In this document: positions 26,657 to 35,472 of the stretch, one piece after another | Layout: every line of letters begins with the position of its first letter | How positions within the stretch are numbered: the first letter of the stretch is position 1 | Assembly (NCBI RefSeq): GCF_030412265.1 | Contig: NZ_JAUHLN010000009.1 | Coordinates: 1-64,000 of the forward strand | From: Fictibacillus terranigra | Lineage (GTDB): Bacteria > Bacillota > Bacilli > Bacillales > Fictibacillaceae | Direction: 5' to 3' | DNA length: 64,000 nt | Made by a program: the position numbers and the translations under genes | Notes under the pieces: model-generated | Databases searched by the model: none | Seen by the model: the letters and a program-made list of their open reading frames with translations, nothing else | What the model was told of the DNA's origin: nothing

Positions 26657-27010
26657 ATGAGCATGTTCGTAAAAGAAGCTATGAATATAGGCGGGCTGCA
26701 AAAAGCTAAGATCATTGCTGGCCACAGTGGGGTTGATAAATTAATTGAACATGTAAGTGTTATAGAAGTGCCTGAGTCCAATGAGTGATTCAGAGGGAAA
26801 GAGTTGTTTCTAACGGCCTTTTATACGATCAAAAATAATGTGGAAGCCCAATTCGATTTAATAAAAACCTCGCTGGGAGTATGTTATCCAGGTATGTATT
26901 ACGATACCATACCTAATGAAGTGATTAAGATGGCGACGAACTTTCCATCCCGATAATAGAAATCCCAAGGGAAGTAGCATATATTGAGATAATCTCTCCT
27001 GTTATGGAAA
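26657..27010 (+). pseudogene. PucR N-terminal domain pseudogene
   Basis: It starts with an ATG after GGAAGG and reads MSMFVKEAMNIGGLQKAKII then AGHSGVDKLIEHVSVIEVPE. An in-frame TGA follows near 26786, then GKELFLTAFYTIKNNVEAQF and further stops near 26956. This is the PucR ligand domain without the HTH. It is unrelated in detail to the intact copy at 4060. Confidence 0.65.
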
Positions 27011-27105
27011 TCATTTGGGCATCGAGTTCATTATGATTTGTTTAACAGGAACCTTCTGGCTTACTGCATAAAAGCCGATTTATAAAAGATATCCTTTAAT
27101 TTAAA

Positions 27106-27147
27106 TTAATGTGCGGTATAGCCTCCATCAACAAGAAGAACTATTCC
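27106..27147 (-). pseudogene. SDR oxidoreductase C-terminal scrap
   Basis: The reverse strand reads GIVLLVDGGYTAH and stop, the standard end of classical short-chain dehydrogenases. Nothing upstream of it is recognisable. Confidence 0.4.
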
Positions 27148-27186
27148 TTTTTAGATTGCTAGATTTCGCCATTATCGAATTATAAC

Positions 27187-27225
27187 AAGCCAATTTTCCT
27201 CGGTTGAAGCAGAATTGGCTTTTTC
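27187..27225 (+). terminator. Rho-independent terminator
   Basis: AAGCCAATT / AATTGGCTT stem with a T5 tail. It insulates the IclR cluster from the upstream graveyard. Confidence 0.7.
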
Positions 27226-27272
27226 TGTCGGAAATAATAACCCAATCTTTTAAATATTTTAAAATTCAGATA

Positions 27273-27331
27273 TTTACAAAAATAACAAACATTGATATCA
27301 TGGTTTTATTCAGTGAAAACATGGTTTTATT
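27273..27331 (+). promoter_or_regulatory. IclR promoter with two direct operator repeats
   Basis: A sigma-A promoter TTTACA (27273-27278) - 17 bp - TATCAT (27296-27301) is followed by two copies of CATGGTTTTATT (27299-27310 and 27320-27331). They are spaced 21 bp, two helical turns, and overlap the -10 and start region. This is the placement expected for autorepression by the IclR protein encoded next. Confidence 0.6.
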
Positions 27332-27347
27332 TTTAAGAGGTGAAAAA

Positions 27348-28130
27348 ATGAAAACAAAGGAATCCATTAATACAGAACGCTATAAAATCAACACATTAGA
27401 AAAAGCATTTGATCTTTTAGAAATATTGGCTAAAAAGAACTCCCTTAATCTGACTGAACTGTCGGCACACTTAGAGCAACCTAAATCCTCCTTATATAGA
27501 ATTATTACAACACTTGAGTTGAGGGGATACATATCGAGAGATGAAACGAATGATAAATATTGTCTAGGCACTAAAACGCTAGAACTAACCAAAAATTTCT
27601 TAGAAGGAAACACACTGCTAAACGTGTCAAAAAGTAAAATGGATCACTTGGTTCAAACCACTGGGGAGTCTGTTAATTTAGGGATATTAAAAAATCATGA
27701 AATTCTTTATGTTGCCAGTATAGAGGGGAGTAACCCTTTAAAGTTTACAGAGGTTGTAGGAGCTAAAGCTCCTTTCCATGCGACAGCCATAGGTAAAGCA
27801 ATCACAGCAAACCTACCTCTTGAACAATTTAATGCCATGATTTCAGATAATAAATTGTATCCGCTTACAGAAAATACAATATGCAGCATGAAACAATTAA
27901 TGGTAGAACTTCAACTTACTAAAGAAAGGGGGATAGCCATCGATAATGAAGAAGTGGTACTTGGAGCCAAGTGTATTGCCGCCCCAATTTTTAATATGTT
28001 TGGAAAGGTTATTGCCGCAATCAGTGTTTCAGGGTCTAAGTATAATTTTACAGATGAGAATTTAAGTCACATCATTACTGAAGTGAAGGGAGCTGCAGAA
28101 CAAATTTCAAAGGAACTTGGTCATAGCTGA
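27348..28130 (+). CDS. IclR-family transcriptional regulator
   Basis: Regulator of 260 aa. The N-terminal winged helix (about 12-70) reads TLEKAFDLLEILAKKNSLNL and LEQPKSSLYRIITTLELRGY. The C-terminal effector domain contains PFHATAIGKAI and AAPIFNMFGKVIAAISVSG. ATG 27348 is chosen because AAGAGGTG lies just upstream; the frame is open further up without a site. It heads the 28-42 kb catabolic cluster. IclR proteins usually sense aromatic, sugar-acid or small-acid effectors. This one probably senses an intermediate of the sugar-acid pathway below. Confidence 0.93.
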   Translation: MKTKESINTERYKINTLEKAFDLLEILAKKNSLNLTELSAHLEQPKSSLYRIITTLELRGYISRDETNDKYCLGTKTLELTKNFLEGNTLLNVSKSKMDHLVQTTGESVNLGILKNHEILYVASIEGSNPLKFTEVVGAKAPFHATAIGKAITANLPLEQFNAMISDNKLYPLTENTICSMKQLMVELQLTKERGIAIDNEEVVLGAKCIAAPIFNMFGKVIAAISVSGSKYNFTDENLSHIITEVKGAAEQISKELGHS

Positions 28131-28163
28131 AATTATTAAATGGCAAAAGGGGAGGAGATTTTC

Positions 28164-29468
28164 TTGAAGAAGCGATGTGTTTCATGGCTGATTTTGATTA
28201 TGCTGTTTGCTGCAGTGCTCAGTGGCTGTAATTCTGACTCCAGTTCGGGAAAAGAAAATCTGAAAGGAGCTACCATTACCCATATGGTGCAATCGGCCAC
28301 CAATAGACCGGAAGCATACAAGGAAATGGCTAAGGAATTTAAAAAAGAAACAGGCATCAATGTCAAGATTGTGGAAGCTCCCTGGGAACAAATGCATGAC
28401 AAGATTATTAATGATTTAGTTACCTCAACTGGCACCTACGATGTTATGGATATTGACAGTGGCTGGGATGGGGAAATGGCACGCTACTTTCAGCCATTGG
28501 ATCCTTATATTAAAAAGTATAAAGTAAACATGGACAATTATTTAGATATTTATAAGAATACAACAGGTATTAGTACACTGACGGGAAATAAGCGCTATGG
28601 TATTCCGTTAACAGGCCAAACGATGGCGATGTATTATAGAAAGGATCTTTTCGAGAAATATAAACTTGATGTACCTAAAACATGGAATGATTTTGATAAT
28701 GCTCTTGAAACATTAAAGCAGGAGAAAGGTGTATACCCTTTTGTAACCGCAGGTGTAAATGTCCAATTGCCCAAATTGTTTTTTGCAAGATATATCCCTC
28801 AGGGTAAACCGCTTTTCACAAAGGACTTTAAGCCTCAGTTTAACAATCAGGATGGGGCTGCCGCTATAGATGGCATGAAAACAATGTTTAAATATGCACC
28901 GCCAGGTTATCTCTCGATGGATACACCTGATGCGGACCCAGTTTTTCTAAATGGAGAAGCTGCCATTATTCTTGCATGGCCCAACACGCTGAGTCCCCTC
29001 TTACAAAACACAAAAAGCTCCAAGATAAAAGATAAATGGGACGCCGTCGCCCCACCTGGACCCGGAAACCTAGGGCCATGGTATCTTTCTATTTCTAAAT
29101 TCTCAAAAAATAAAGAAGCTTCATTTAAATGGATTCAATATCTCTCTGAAAGAGAAAATTCGAAAGAACTGATGGTCAAGTATGGGAATTATTCGACTCT
29201 CAAATCTGTTTGGGATGATCCTGCTGTGAAAGAAGCTATTCCTGGCGCGGAAGGTATTCTTAAAGCCATCAAAAATTGCTTCCTGCCAACCTATTTGATG
29301 CATCCGGCTGGCAATGAGTGGTTTGTCAAAACTGGATCCGCACTGTCCGATGCACTGTCTGATAAGACTTCCACCCAAGAAACACTAGATAAGATGGAGA
29401 AGAATTGGAATAGTGATAAAAAGAAAAATCCCCAAGGCTTAATCTATGAGGAATTAGGCGCGAATTAG
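28164..29468 (+). CDS. Sugar ABC transporter solute-binding lipoprotein
   Basis: Family 1 binding protein, 434 aa, with lipoprotein signal peptide (FAAVLSGC). TTG 28164 is preferred: GGGGAGG lies 8 nt upstream, while the ATG at 28140 has no site. Family features are TYDVMDIDSGWDGEMARYFQP, MYYRKDLFEKYKLDVPKTW and FLNGEAAIILAWP. It delivers the substrate to the two following permeases. Confidence 0.92.
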   Translation: MKKRCVSWLILIMLFAAVLSGCNSDSSSGKENLKGATITHMVQSATNRPEAYKEMAKEFKKETGINVKIVEAPWEQMHDKIINDLVTSTGTYDVMDIDSGWDGEMARYFQPLDPYIKKYKVNMDNYLDIYKNTTGISTLTGNKRYGIPLTGQTMAMYYRKDLFEKYKLDVPKTWNDFDNALETLKQEKGVYPFVTAGVNVQLPKLFFARYIPQGKPLFTKDFKPQFNNQDGAAAIDGMKTMFKYAPPGYLSMDTPDADPVFLNGEAAIILAWPNTLSPLLQNTKSSKIKDKWDAVAPPGPGNLGPWYLSISKFSKNKEASFKWIQYLSERENSKELMVKYGNYSTLKSVWDDPAVKEAIPGAEGILKAIKNCFLPTYLMHPAGNEWFVKTGSALSDALSDKTSTQETLDKMEKNWNSDKKKNPQGLIYEELGAN

Positions 29469-29500
29469 GGATTTAGTGACTGGATATTGGAGGGGATTCC

Positions 29501-30436
29501 ATGCAAACCGAGGCACGCATTCGAATACAGAGCGTCAAGAAATTGCCGCTTTTTAAAATGACCGATAGAAAATGGGCGGTTGTATTTCTAACACCTGGAT
29601 TTATTTTAATGCTGATAGCTTATGTGTATCCTTTACTGTATTCGCTATACCTGAGTTTTTCATCTTGGGATATATTTAATCCGGATGGAAAAATTAAACT
29701 TCAAGGAATGCATAACTATTACAAAATTTTCACCAATGATGCCCTTCTTTCAAGCTTAGTAAGAACATCGATTTTCAGTTTTTCGGCTTTAGTCATACAA
29801 TTGGTTATTGGTGTGTCTGTTGCCCTGCTAGTGACTTCAGAACATCTTAATCAAAAATTCACGTCGTTGGTGCGAGCATTCTTGCTTGCTCCTATGATTA
29901 TTTCTCCTGTGGTAGCGGGGATTTTGTGGAGAACCTTGTACAATCGTGAATACGGGCCTATCAATTACTTTTTAAGCTTGGTGGGCATTTCAAAAAACCC
30001 TTGGATTGCCGATCCAGATACGGCCTTAATGTCCGTTATTATTGTGGAAATCTGGTTGTTTACTCCATTTGTCATCTTTATAATAACAGGCGGTCTTTTA
30101 TCCTTGGCAAAAGAGCCTTTTGAAGCGGCCAAGGTAGACGGGGCCACCCCCTGGCAAATGTTCTGGAAGGTAACCCTGCCGCTTTTGAGACCGGTTATCC
30201 TCATTATTATTACGCTGAGGATAATGGATTTATTTAAAACCTTCGATTACGTCTATTCCATGACTTACGGGGGGCCAGGTGAAAGTACAGAAATTCTGAC
30301 ACTGTCCATATATAAGCAGGGAATCAAGTTTCTTGATGTAACCGGGGCAGCGGCTGCATCCTGGGTTTTATTATTAATTCTATTGCCACCTTCCCTCTAT
30401 TTATTAAGAAAAACATTTATAAGGGAGGGCAGATAA
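29501..30436 (+). CDS. Sugar ABC transporter permease (MalF-type)
   Basis: Permease subunit of 311 aa, six hydrophobic segments. EAA loop EAAKVDGATPWQMFWKVTLP (about 207-226). It is preceded by GGAGGGG and its stop lies only 2 nt before the next start. No ATPase gene is nearby. Confidence 0.93.
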   Translation: MQTEARIRIQSVKKLPLFKMTDRKWAVVFLTPGFILMLIAYVYPLLYSLYLSFSSWDIFNPDGKIKLQGMHNYYKIFTNDALLSSLVRTSIFSFSALVIQLVIGVSVALLVTSEHLNQKFTSLVRAFLLAPMIISPVVAGILWRTLYNREYGPINYFLSLVGISKNPWIADPDTALMSVIIVEIWLFTPFVIFIITGGLLSLAKEPFEAAKVDGATPWQMFWKVTLPLLRPVILIIITLRIMDLFKTFDYVYSMTYGGPGESTEILTLSIYKQGIKFLDVTGAAAASWVLLLILLPPSLYLLRKTFIREGR

Positions 30437-30438
30437 CG

Positions 30439-31272
30439 ATGAAACCAAAATGGCATTGGAAGGTGCTTGGGTACGTGTATCTTACCATCGTGATCCTAGT
30501 CACGCTGTTTCCGGTCTATTGGCTCTTTGTCACCTCGATTAAACTTCAAAAAGACTGGCTGTCCCGGCCGCCCGTTATCTTTCCAAAACAAACCACTTTC
30601 TCAAATTTCCAAAAACTTCTTGCTTCTCCAGAGATGCAACTGGCGATCAAAAACTCCTTTGTTGTTGCAGCTTCAAGTACCGCATTGGCCATGCTCTTTG
30701 GCTCACTGACCGCCTATGTACTAACGAAAATCGTGCTTGGTAACAGGAGAGTAAATGAATTTTTGCTGATTGGAATTTTAATTACAAGGCTTTTCCCTTT
30801 CATTACTCTTCTCATTCCTTACTTCCTTATGATGAGAGACTTCCAGCTGATGGATACATTACAAGCATTAATATTAATCAATACTTCCGTTTTCTTTCCG
30901 TTTGTTGTTTGGCTTATGGTTGGTTTCTTTGAAAATATCCCGCGTGAAATAGAAGAATCCGCCATGATTGACGGATGCAACTTGTGGCAGCGTTTTCTTA
31001 TGATTGTTGTTCCTATTACTAAAACGGGTCTTTCCGTTACAAGCATCTTCATCTTTATTGCATCCTGGAATGAATTTATTTATGCCATCACGTTTACTAC
31101 ACATCAGGCTAAAACCCTGCCTGTTATCATTGGTAGTTTCATTACAGATAAAGGCATTCAATGGGGTGACATGACAGCATTAAGCGTTATTTCTATTACA
31201 CCTGTATTATTAATCGCCATTTTTTCTCAAAAATATTTTGTTAGAGGCCTGACAATGGGTGCAGTCAAATAA
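30439..31272 (+). CDS. Sugar ABC transporter permease (MalG-type)
   Basis: Partner permease of 277 aa. EAA loop ESAMIDGCNLWQRFLMIVVP, C-terminus QKYFVRGLTMGAVK. Its ribosome binding site (AAGGGAGG) lies inside the end of the previous gene, indicating translational coupling. Confidence 0.93.
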   Translation: MKPKWHWKVLGYVYLTIVILVTLFPVYWLFVTSIKLQKDWLSRPPVIFPKQTTFSNFQKLLASPEMQLAIKNSFVVAASSTALAMLFGSLTAYVLTKIVLGNRRVNEFLLIGILITRLFPFITLLIPYFLMMRDFQLMDTLQALILINTSVFFPFVVWLMVGFFENIPREIEESAMIDGCNLWQRFLMIVVPITKTGLSVTSIFIFIASWNEFIYAITFTTHQAKTLPVIIGSFITDKGIQWGDMTALSVISITPVLLIAIFSQKYFVRGLTMGAVK

Positions 31273-31287
31273 TTCGGAGGATTTTAT

Positions 31288-32640
31288 ATGGCAGATATCA
31301 ATATTGATTTGAAACCGGACGGCAGAAGGATTAAGCCACTGCATGGAGTGAATAATGGGCCTGTCTGTTATGGAGCATTGATTGATGTGACCGATTACTA
31401 CAAAAAATTAGAGGTGCCTATGGTCAGGCTGCATGATCCAAACTGGCCGCACCCTAGGGAGGTGGATATACATACCATTTTTCCTGATTTTAATAAGGAT
31501 CCTAGTGACCCTGCAAACTATGATTTTTCAAAAACGGATGAATACATTCAAACCGTGCTCCATACAGGAGCTGGCATTGTTTACAGACTAGGTGAAAGCA
31601 TTGAGCACACTGAAAAAAAGTATTATGTGCATCCGCCAAAAGATTACGATCAATGGGCACAAATCTGTATTGGGATTATTCGACACTATAATGAGGGCTG
31701 GGCAGATGGCTTTCATTATGGCATCGAGCACTGGGAAATCTGGAATGAACCCGATTATGGAACGAGGATGTGGTCGGGCACAGACGAAGACTATTATCAA
31801 TTTTATGAAGTGGTTTCAGTAAAGATAAAAGAAAGATTTCCTCATGTAAAAGTTGGGGGATATGCTGCGGCCGTCGCAACGTCTGACTATTTCGAAGGCT
31901 TTTTGGCTTGGTGTGAAAAAAAGAAGCTGCCTCTTGATTTTTTCTCTTGGCACATTTACACGGATGATCCCTTAAAAGTTCAGGAACATGCGATTCATGT
32001 CCGCAAGCAGCTGGATGCTCATGGATATAAGCGATCAGAAGTCTACCTGAATGAGTGGAACTTCTTTGATGGCGACTGGGAAACAATATGGCTTAAAGGT
32101 AGTGAACGGAAAAGAAGAGACTTATTTACAAAAGGAAAGGGAGCCATTGGAAGTTCCTTTAGTTTATCCGTCTTATTGCTTCTTCAAGACTGTCCTGTAC
32201 AGATGGCCAACTATTATGACGCCCAGCCGACGGCTTTGTTTTGCGGATTATTTGATGCCCATGGCGTACCCCAAAAAACATACTACGCATTTGAAGCCTT
32301 TTCTGAATTGAGCCGGCACCCTCTTCGGATTAAAACTGACATCGCTCCGTCAGTTTCAGGATTGTATTGCTGCGGAGGAAAGGACAATGATGGCAACATG
32401 GTTATTCTAATCAGCAATTACAATGGAGAGAACAGGGAGTATTCCATTGACTTTAATGGAGGCGCAAACCGTAGTATGCAAGTATTGGCAGTGGATGAGA
32501 TTCATAACTTAGAGTTGATTCATCAAACAAAGGTATCCAAATCGATGAAACTAGCGATTGGTGCGAATTCAGCCCTCATGCTTAAAATGGCTGTTAAACA
32601 TGAAGGAACTCATGTCGGCATGAGAGGAAGATTGGAATGA
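31288..32640 (+). CDS. GH39-like beta-glycosidase (cytoplasmic)
   Basis: Clan GH-A (TIM-barrel) glycosidase of 450 aa related to GH39 beta-xylosidases/iduronidases. The acid/base is E154 in EIWNEPDYG and the nucleophile E256 in VYLNEWN. A beta-sandwich tail ends near 440. There is no signal peptide, so it cleaves an imported glycoside. GGAGG precedes ATG 31288. Its stop overlaps the next start (ATGA), so it is coupled to the M81 gene. GH39 members act on xylosides, iduronides, rhamnosides or other glycosides; the sugar here is unknown. Confidence 0.82.
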   Translation: MADINIDLKPDGRRIKPLHGVNNGPVCYGALIDVTDYYKKLEVPMVRLHDPNWPHPREVDIHTIFPDFNKDPSDPANYDFSKTDEYIQTVLHTGAGIVYRLGESIEHTEKKYYVHPPKDYDQWAQICIGIIRHYNEGWADGFHYGIEHWEIWNEPDYGTRMWSGTDEDYYQFYEVVSVKIKERFPHVKVGGYAAAVATSDYFEGFLAWCEKKKLPLDFFSWHIYTDDPLKVQEHAIHVRKQLDAHGYKRSEVYLNEWNFFDGDWETIWLKGSERKRRDLFTKGKGAIGSSFSLSVLLLLQDCPVQMANYYDAQPTALFCGLFDAHGVPQKTYYAFEAFSELSRHPLRIKTDIAPSVSGLYCCGGKDNDGNMVILISNYNGENREYSIDFNGGANRSMQVLAVDEIHNLELIHQTKVSKSMKLAIGANSALMLKMAVKHEGTHVGMRGRLE

Positions 32641-34145
32641 AAAAAATACTAATTGGAGGAATCATCCAAGAAAGCAATACATTCAGTCCGGTAATGAGCA
32701 CGATGAGGGATTTTCGCTCTAATCTTTTTCTGGAAGAAGAAGAAGTTCTCAAGCAGAATACGAAAAACGAGATTTTGGGTTTCATAGAAGGTGCCAGGGA
32801 AGATGGCCTCGAGGTGCAGCCTACCATCTTTGCTCATGCTATTTCTTCCGGGATGTTTACGGCCGATGCCTATAAGGAACTGCAGACCTGGTTTATAACC
32901 AAAGTTAAATCCTTTCATGATTATGAAGGAATTTACCTTGCCCTTCATGGAGCTATGGTTGCAGAGAATTGCGAGGATGTAGAAGGAGACCTTCTTGAAC
33001 AGGTGAGGAGACATGTAGGAGAGAAGTTTCCGATCGTAATTTCACTTGATCTACATGCCAATGTTACGGGGAAAATGGCACGCCTAGTAAATGGAATCAT
33101 TGGTTTTAGGACCTATCCGCACACTGACTTTTTTTCTACAGGATACCGGTCAGCCAAATATTTTTCTTCTTTATTGAAAAAAGAAATAGTACCTGTTATT
33201 GAATTTCGTAAATTGCCAATGATCATTCCGGCTGAAAAAAGCCAATCTTCCCATGGTCCCTTTGCAGATCTATTGGAAGAGGCTGTTATCGGAGAAAAAA
33301 GGGGAGATTCCATTGTAACCTCTCTATTTCCGGTACAGCCATGGCTGGATATAAAAGAAATGGGGGCCTCGGTCGTGGTAGTCGGAGAGAATCGGGAAAA
33401 AGCAAGCGCAGAGGCTGACCGTCTGGCGGAGCTTTTTTGGAATAAGAGGAATGAGTTTGTTGTTGAACTTTCCCAGCTTGATAAAATAGTCGCGAAATTA
33501 AGGGCTGAGGCTATTCGAAAAACTCCATTTGTGGTCTCAGATTCGGCCGACAGCCCGGGTGCGGGGGCTACTGGTGATAGCAACATTGTACTTAAAGAGC
33601 TTCTCCGTTTAAAGGCAGATGAGGATTTACATGTACTTTTGACCATAGTTGACGCTGCGGCAGTAGATCAAGCCATCCATACAGGTTTAGGAAAAAAGGT
33701 CACCCTTTCTCTAGGATATTCCCTAAATCTGAACAAATCCTACGGTTCACCCATCAAGGTAACTGGCACCGTGAAAAGAATTGGAGATGGGCGGTTCTTT
33801 TTAAGTGGGGGTTATGCCGAAAATACTGAAGCCTTTATGGGGAGGTGTGCTGTATTGCAAATAGGCACGATCTCTATCCTTATAACGGAACAGCCTACCT
33901 TTTCAGGAGATCCGGCCATGTACCGGTCAATGGGGATGGAACCATCAGAAGCTGATCTTGTGGTGGTCAAATCGGCGAATCAGTTTCGAGCCGAATATGA
34001 AAAGCTATCAAAACAGATTTTTATTCTGGATACTCCGGGCTGTAGTCCTGCAGATATAACATCGCTTCATTACAAAAACATCGATTTTCCATGTTATCCG
34101 TTTCAAGATCACTTTGAATGGAGGAGGAAATTATATGAAGTGTGA
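32637..34145 (+). CDS. M81-family (MlrC-like) metallohydrolase
   Basis: A 502-aa member of the M81/DUF1485 family, named for microcystinase C. The N-terminal half begins ILIGGIIQESNTFSPV and carries putative metal-binding elements LALHGAMVAE and ISLDLHANVT. The C-terminal MlrC domain (about 300-480) contains DSADSPGAGATGDSN. Homologues in catabolic clusters have amidase or lactonase-like roles that are poorly defined. It overlaps the GH39-like gene by 4 nt and the aminotransferase gene by 11 nt, so it belongs firmly to the same pathway. It suggests hydrolysis of an amide or a cyclic intermediate. Confidence 0.85.
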   Translation: MKKILIGGIIQESNTFSPVMSTMRDFRSNLFLEEEEVLKQNTKNEILGFIEGAREDGLEVQPTIFAHAISSGMFTADAYKELQTWFITKVKSFHDYEGIYLALHGAMVAENCEDVEGDLLEQVRRHVGEKFPIVISLDLHANVTGKMARLVNGIIGFRTYPHTDFFSTGYRSAKYFSSLLKKEIVPVIEFRKLPMIIPAEKSQSSHGPFADLLEEAVIGEKRGDSIVTSLFPVQPWLDIKEMGASVVVVGENREKASAEADRLAELFWNKRNEFVVELSQLDKIVAKLRAEAIRKTPFVVSDSADSPGAGATGDSNIVLKELLRLKADEDLHVLLTIVDAAAVDQAIHTGLGKKVTLSLGYSLNLNKSYGSPIKVTGTVKRIGDGRFFLSGGYAENTEAFMGRCAVLQIGTISILITEQPTFSGDPAMYRSMGMEPSEADLVVVKSANQFRAEYEKLSKQIFILDTPGCSPADITSLHYKNIDFPCYPFQDHFEWRRKLYEV

Positions 34146-35451
34146 TCTTTCCACTAAAAATTTTGAGAAATCGAGACACTATTTAGCCGGTGGTGTCTCA
34201 AGCTCATTGCGTTCCTCAATGAAGCCTGTCCCCCTGTTTGCGACTTCTGGAAAAGGATCTCGCCTACGGGATGTCGATGGCAATGAATATGTTGACTATT
34301 TATTGGCTTACGGCCCACTGATTCTAGGACACTGTCATCCGCAATTAACAGAAGACCTGAAGAGTCAAATGAAAAAAGGTTATACCTATGGCTTACAGCA
34401 TGCTGGGGAAATTGAATTGGCCAAACTGCTGGTTGATATTATTCCTTCTGCGGAGAGAGTAACGTTCAGCGGATCTGGTACGGAAGCGGTTATGCTTGCA
34501 TTGAGGATTGCGAAATCGTTTACGAAAAAAACTAAGATTGTCCGGTTCCAAGGTCACTATCATGGATGGTCTGATTCCATATTCACTTCTTTTCCAACGG
34601 CAGATATGAATAATAACTATTCCTCAGGCGGAAAATTAACCGTTCCTGGAACTTCTGGGCAGAGTGAAAAAAGCCTTGAAGATATCATTGTTCTGCCATG
34701 GAACAATACTGAAGTGCTGGAGGAAACGCTATATGCCCGCCGTAATGAAATCGCTGCCGTTATTACTGAGCCGGTGATGTGTAATTCTGGATGTATCCTT
34801 CCTAAAGAGGGTTATCTTGAAAGAATGAGAGAGCTTACTGAAGAGTTGGGAATCATCTTAATTTTTGATGAAGTAATTACAGGTTTTCGGCTGGGACTTG
34901 GCGGCGCGCAGGGCCGATTTAACATCAAACCGGATTTGACCACGATGGGCAAGGCTATTGCTGGTGGTATTCCGCTAAGTGCCGTTGGCGGAAGAAAAGA
35001 TATTATGGCGCTCATCGAAGAAGGAAAAGTAAATCATCTAGGCACGTTAAATGGCAACCCTATAGCTGTAGCAGCTGCTATTTCGACCATCAACATCTTA
35101 TCAGCACAGCACGGGGCTGTTTTTGACCGTATGGAACGTACTGCCCTAGATCTGGTAGAGGGATTGAGGAATCTATTAGAAAAACATCAAATCAAGGGAG
35201 TAGTTAACCAGATTGGCCCTGTCTTCCATCTGATGTTTACGAATTGCGATGTTGTGACTTCCTATGATGAATTTATGACCAGTGATTCTAAAGCGTATCA
35301 AACCTTTGCCGAGAAGATGTTGTCAGAAGGTGTATTGATTCGTCCAAATGGGCTCTGGTACATCTCAACTGAACATAGTAACCAAGATGTGAAAAACACT
35401 TTGGAAGCAGCAGACAGGGCCATAGCATCGCTTGTCAAGGAATACAGCTAA
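34135..35451 (+). CDS. Class III aminotransferase (glutamate-1-semialdehyde aminomutase-like)
   Basis: PLP enzyme of 438 aa. The fold-type I motifs are SGSGTEAVMLALRIAK (cofactor phosphate), IIFDEVITGFR-type LIFDEVITGFRLG, and the PLP lysine K273 in TTMGKAIAGGIPL. ATG 34135 follows GGAGGAGG, inside the end of the M81 gene. It is not the haem-biosynthesis HemL, judging by context. In this operon it would move an amino group on a sugar-derived or amino-acid-derived intermediate. Confidence 0.9.
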   Translation: MKCDLSTKNFEKSRHYLAGGVSSSLRSSMKPVPLFATSGKGSRLRDVDGNEYVDYLLAYGPLILGHCHPQLTEDLKSQMKKGYTYGLQHAGEIELAKLLVDIIPSAERVTFSGSGTEAVMLALRIAKSFTKKTKIVRFQGHYHGWSDSIFTSFPTADMNNNYSSGGKLTVPGTSGQSEKSLEDIIVLPWNNTEVLEETLYARRNEIAAVITEPVMCNSGCILPKEGYLERMRELTEELGIILIFDEVITGFRLGLGGAQGRFNIKPDLTTMGKAIAGGIPLSAVGGRKDIMALIEEGKVNHLGTLNGNPIAVAAAISTINILSAQHGAVFDRMERTALDLVEGLRNLLEKHQIKGVVNQIGPVFHLMFTNCDVVTSYDEFMTSDSKAYQTFAEKMLSEGVLIRPNGLWYISTEHSNQDVKNTLEAADRAIASLVKEYS

Positions 35452-35472
35452 TTTATTCAAGGGGGATCTCGT

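Noticed and set aside
31676-32086. Leftward 136-codon frame opposite the GH39-like gene
   Set aside because: Antisense shadow; composition (many His, Ser, Pro) is typical of a complementary frame.
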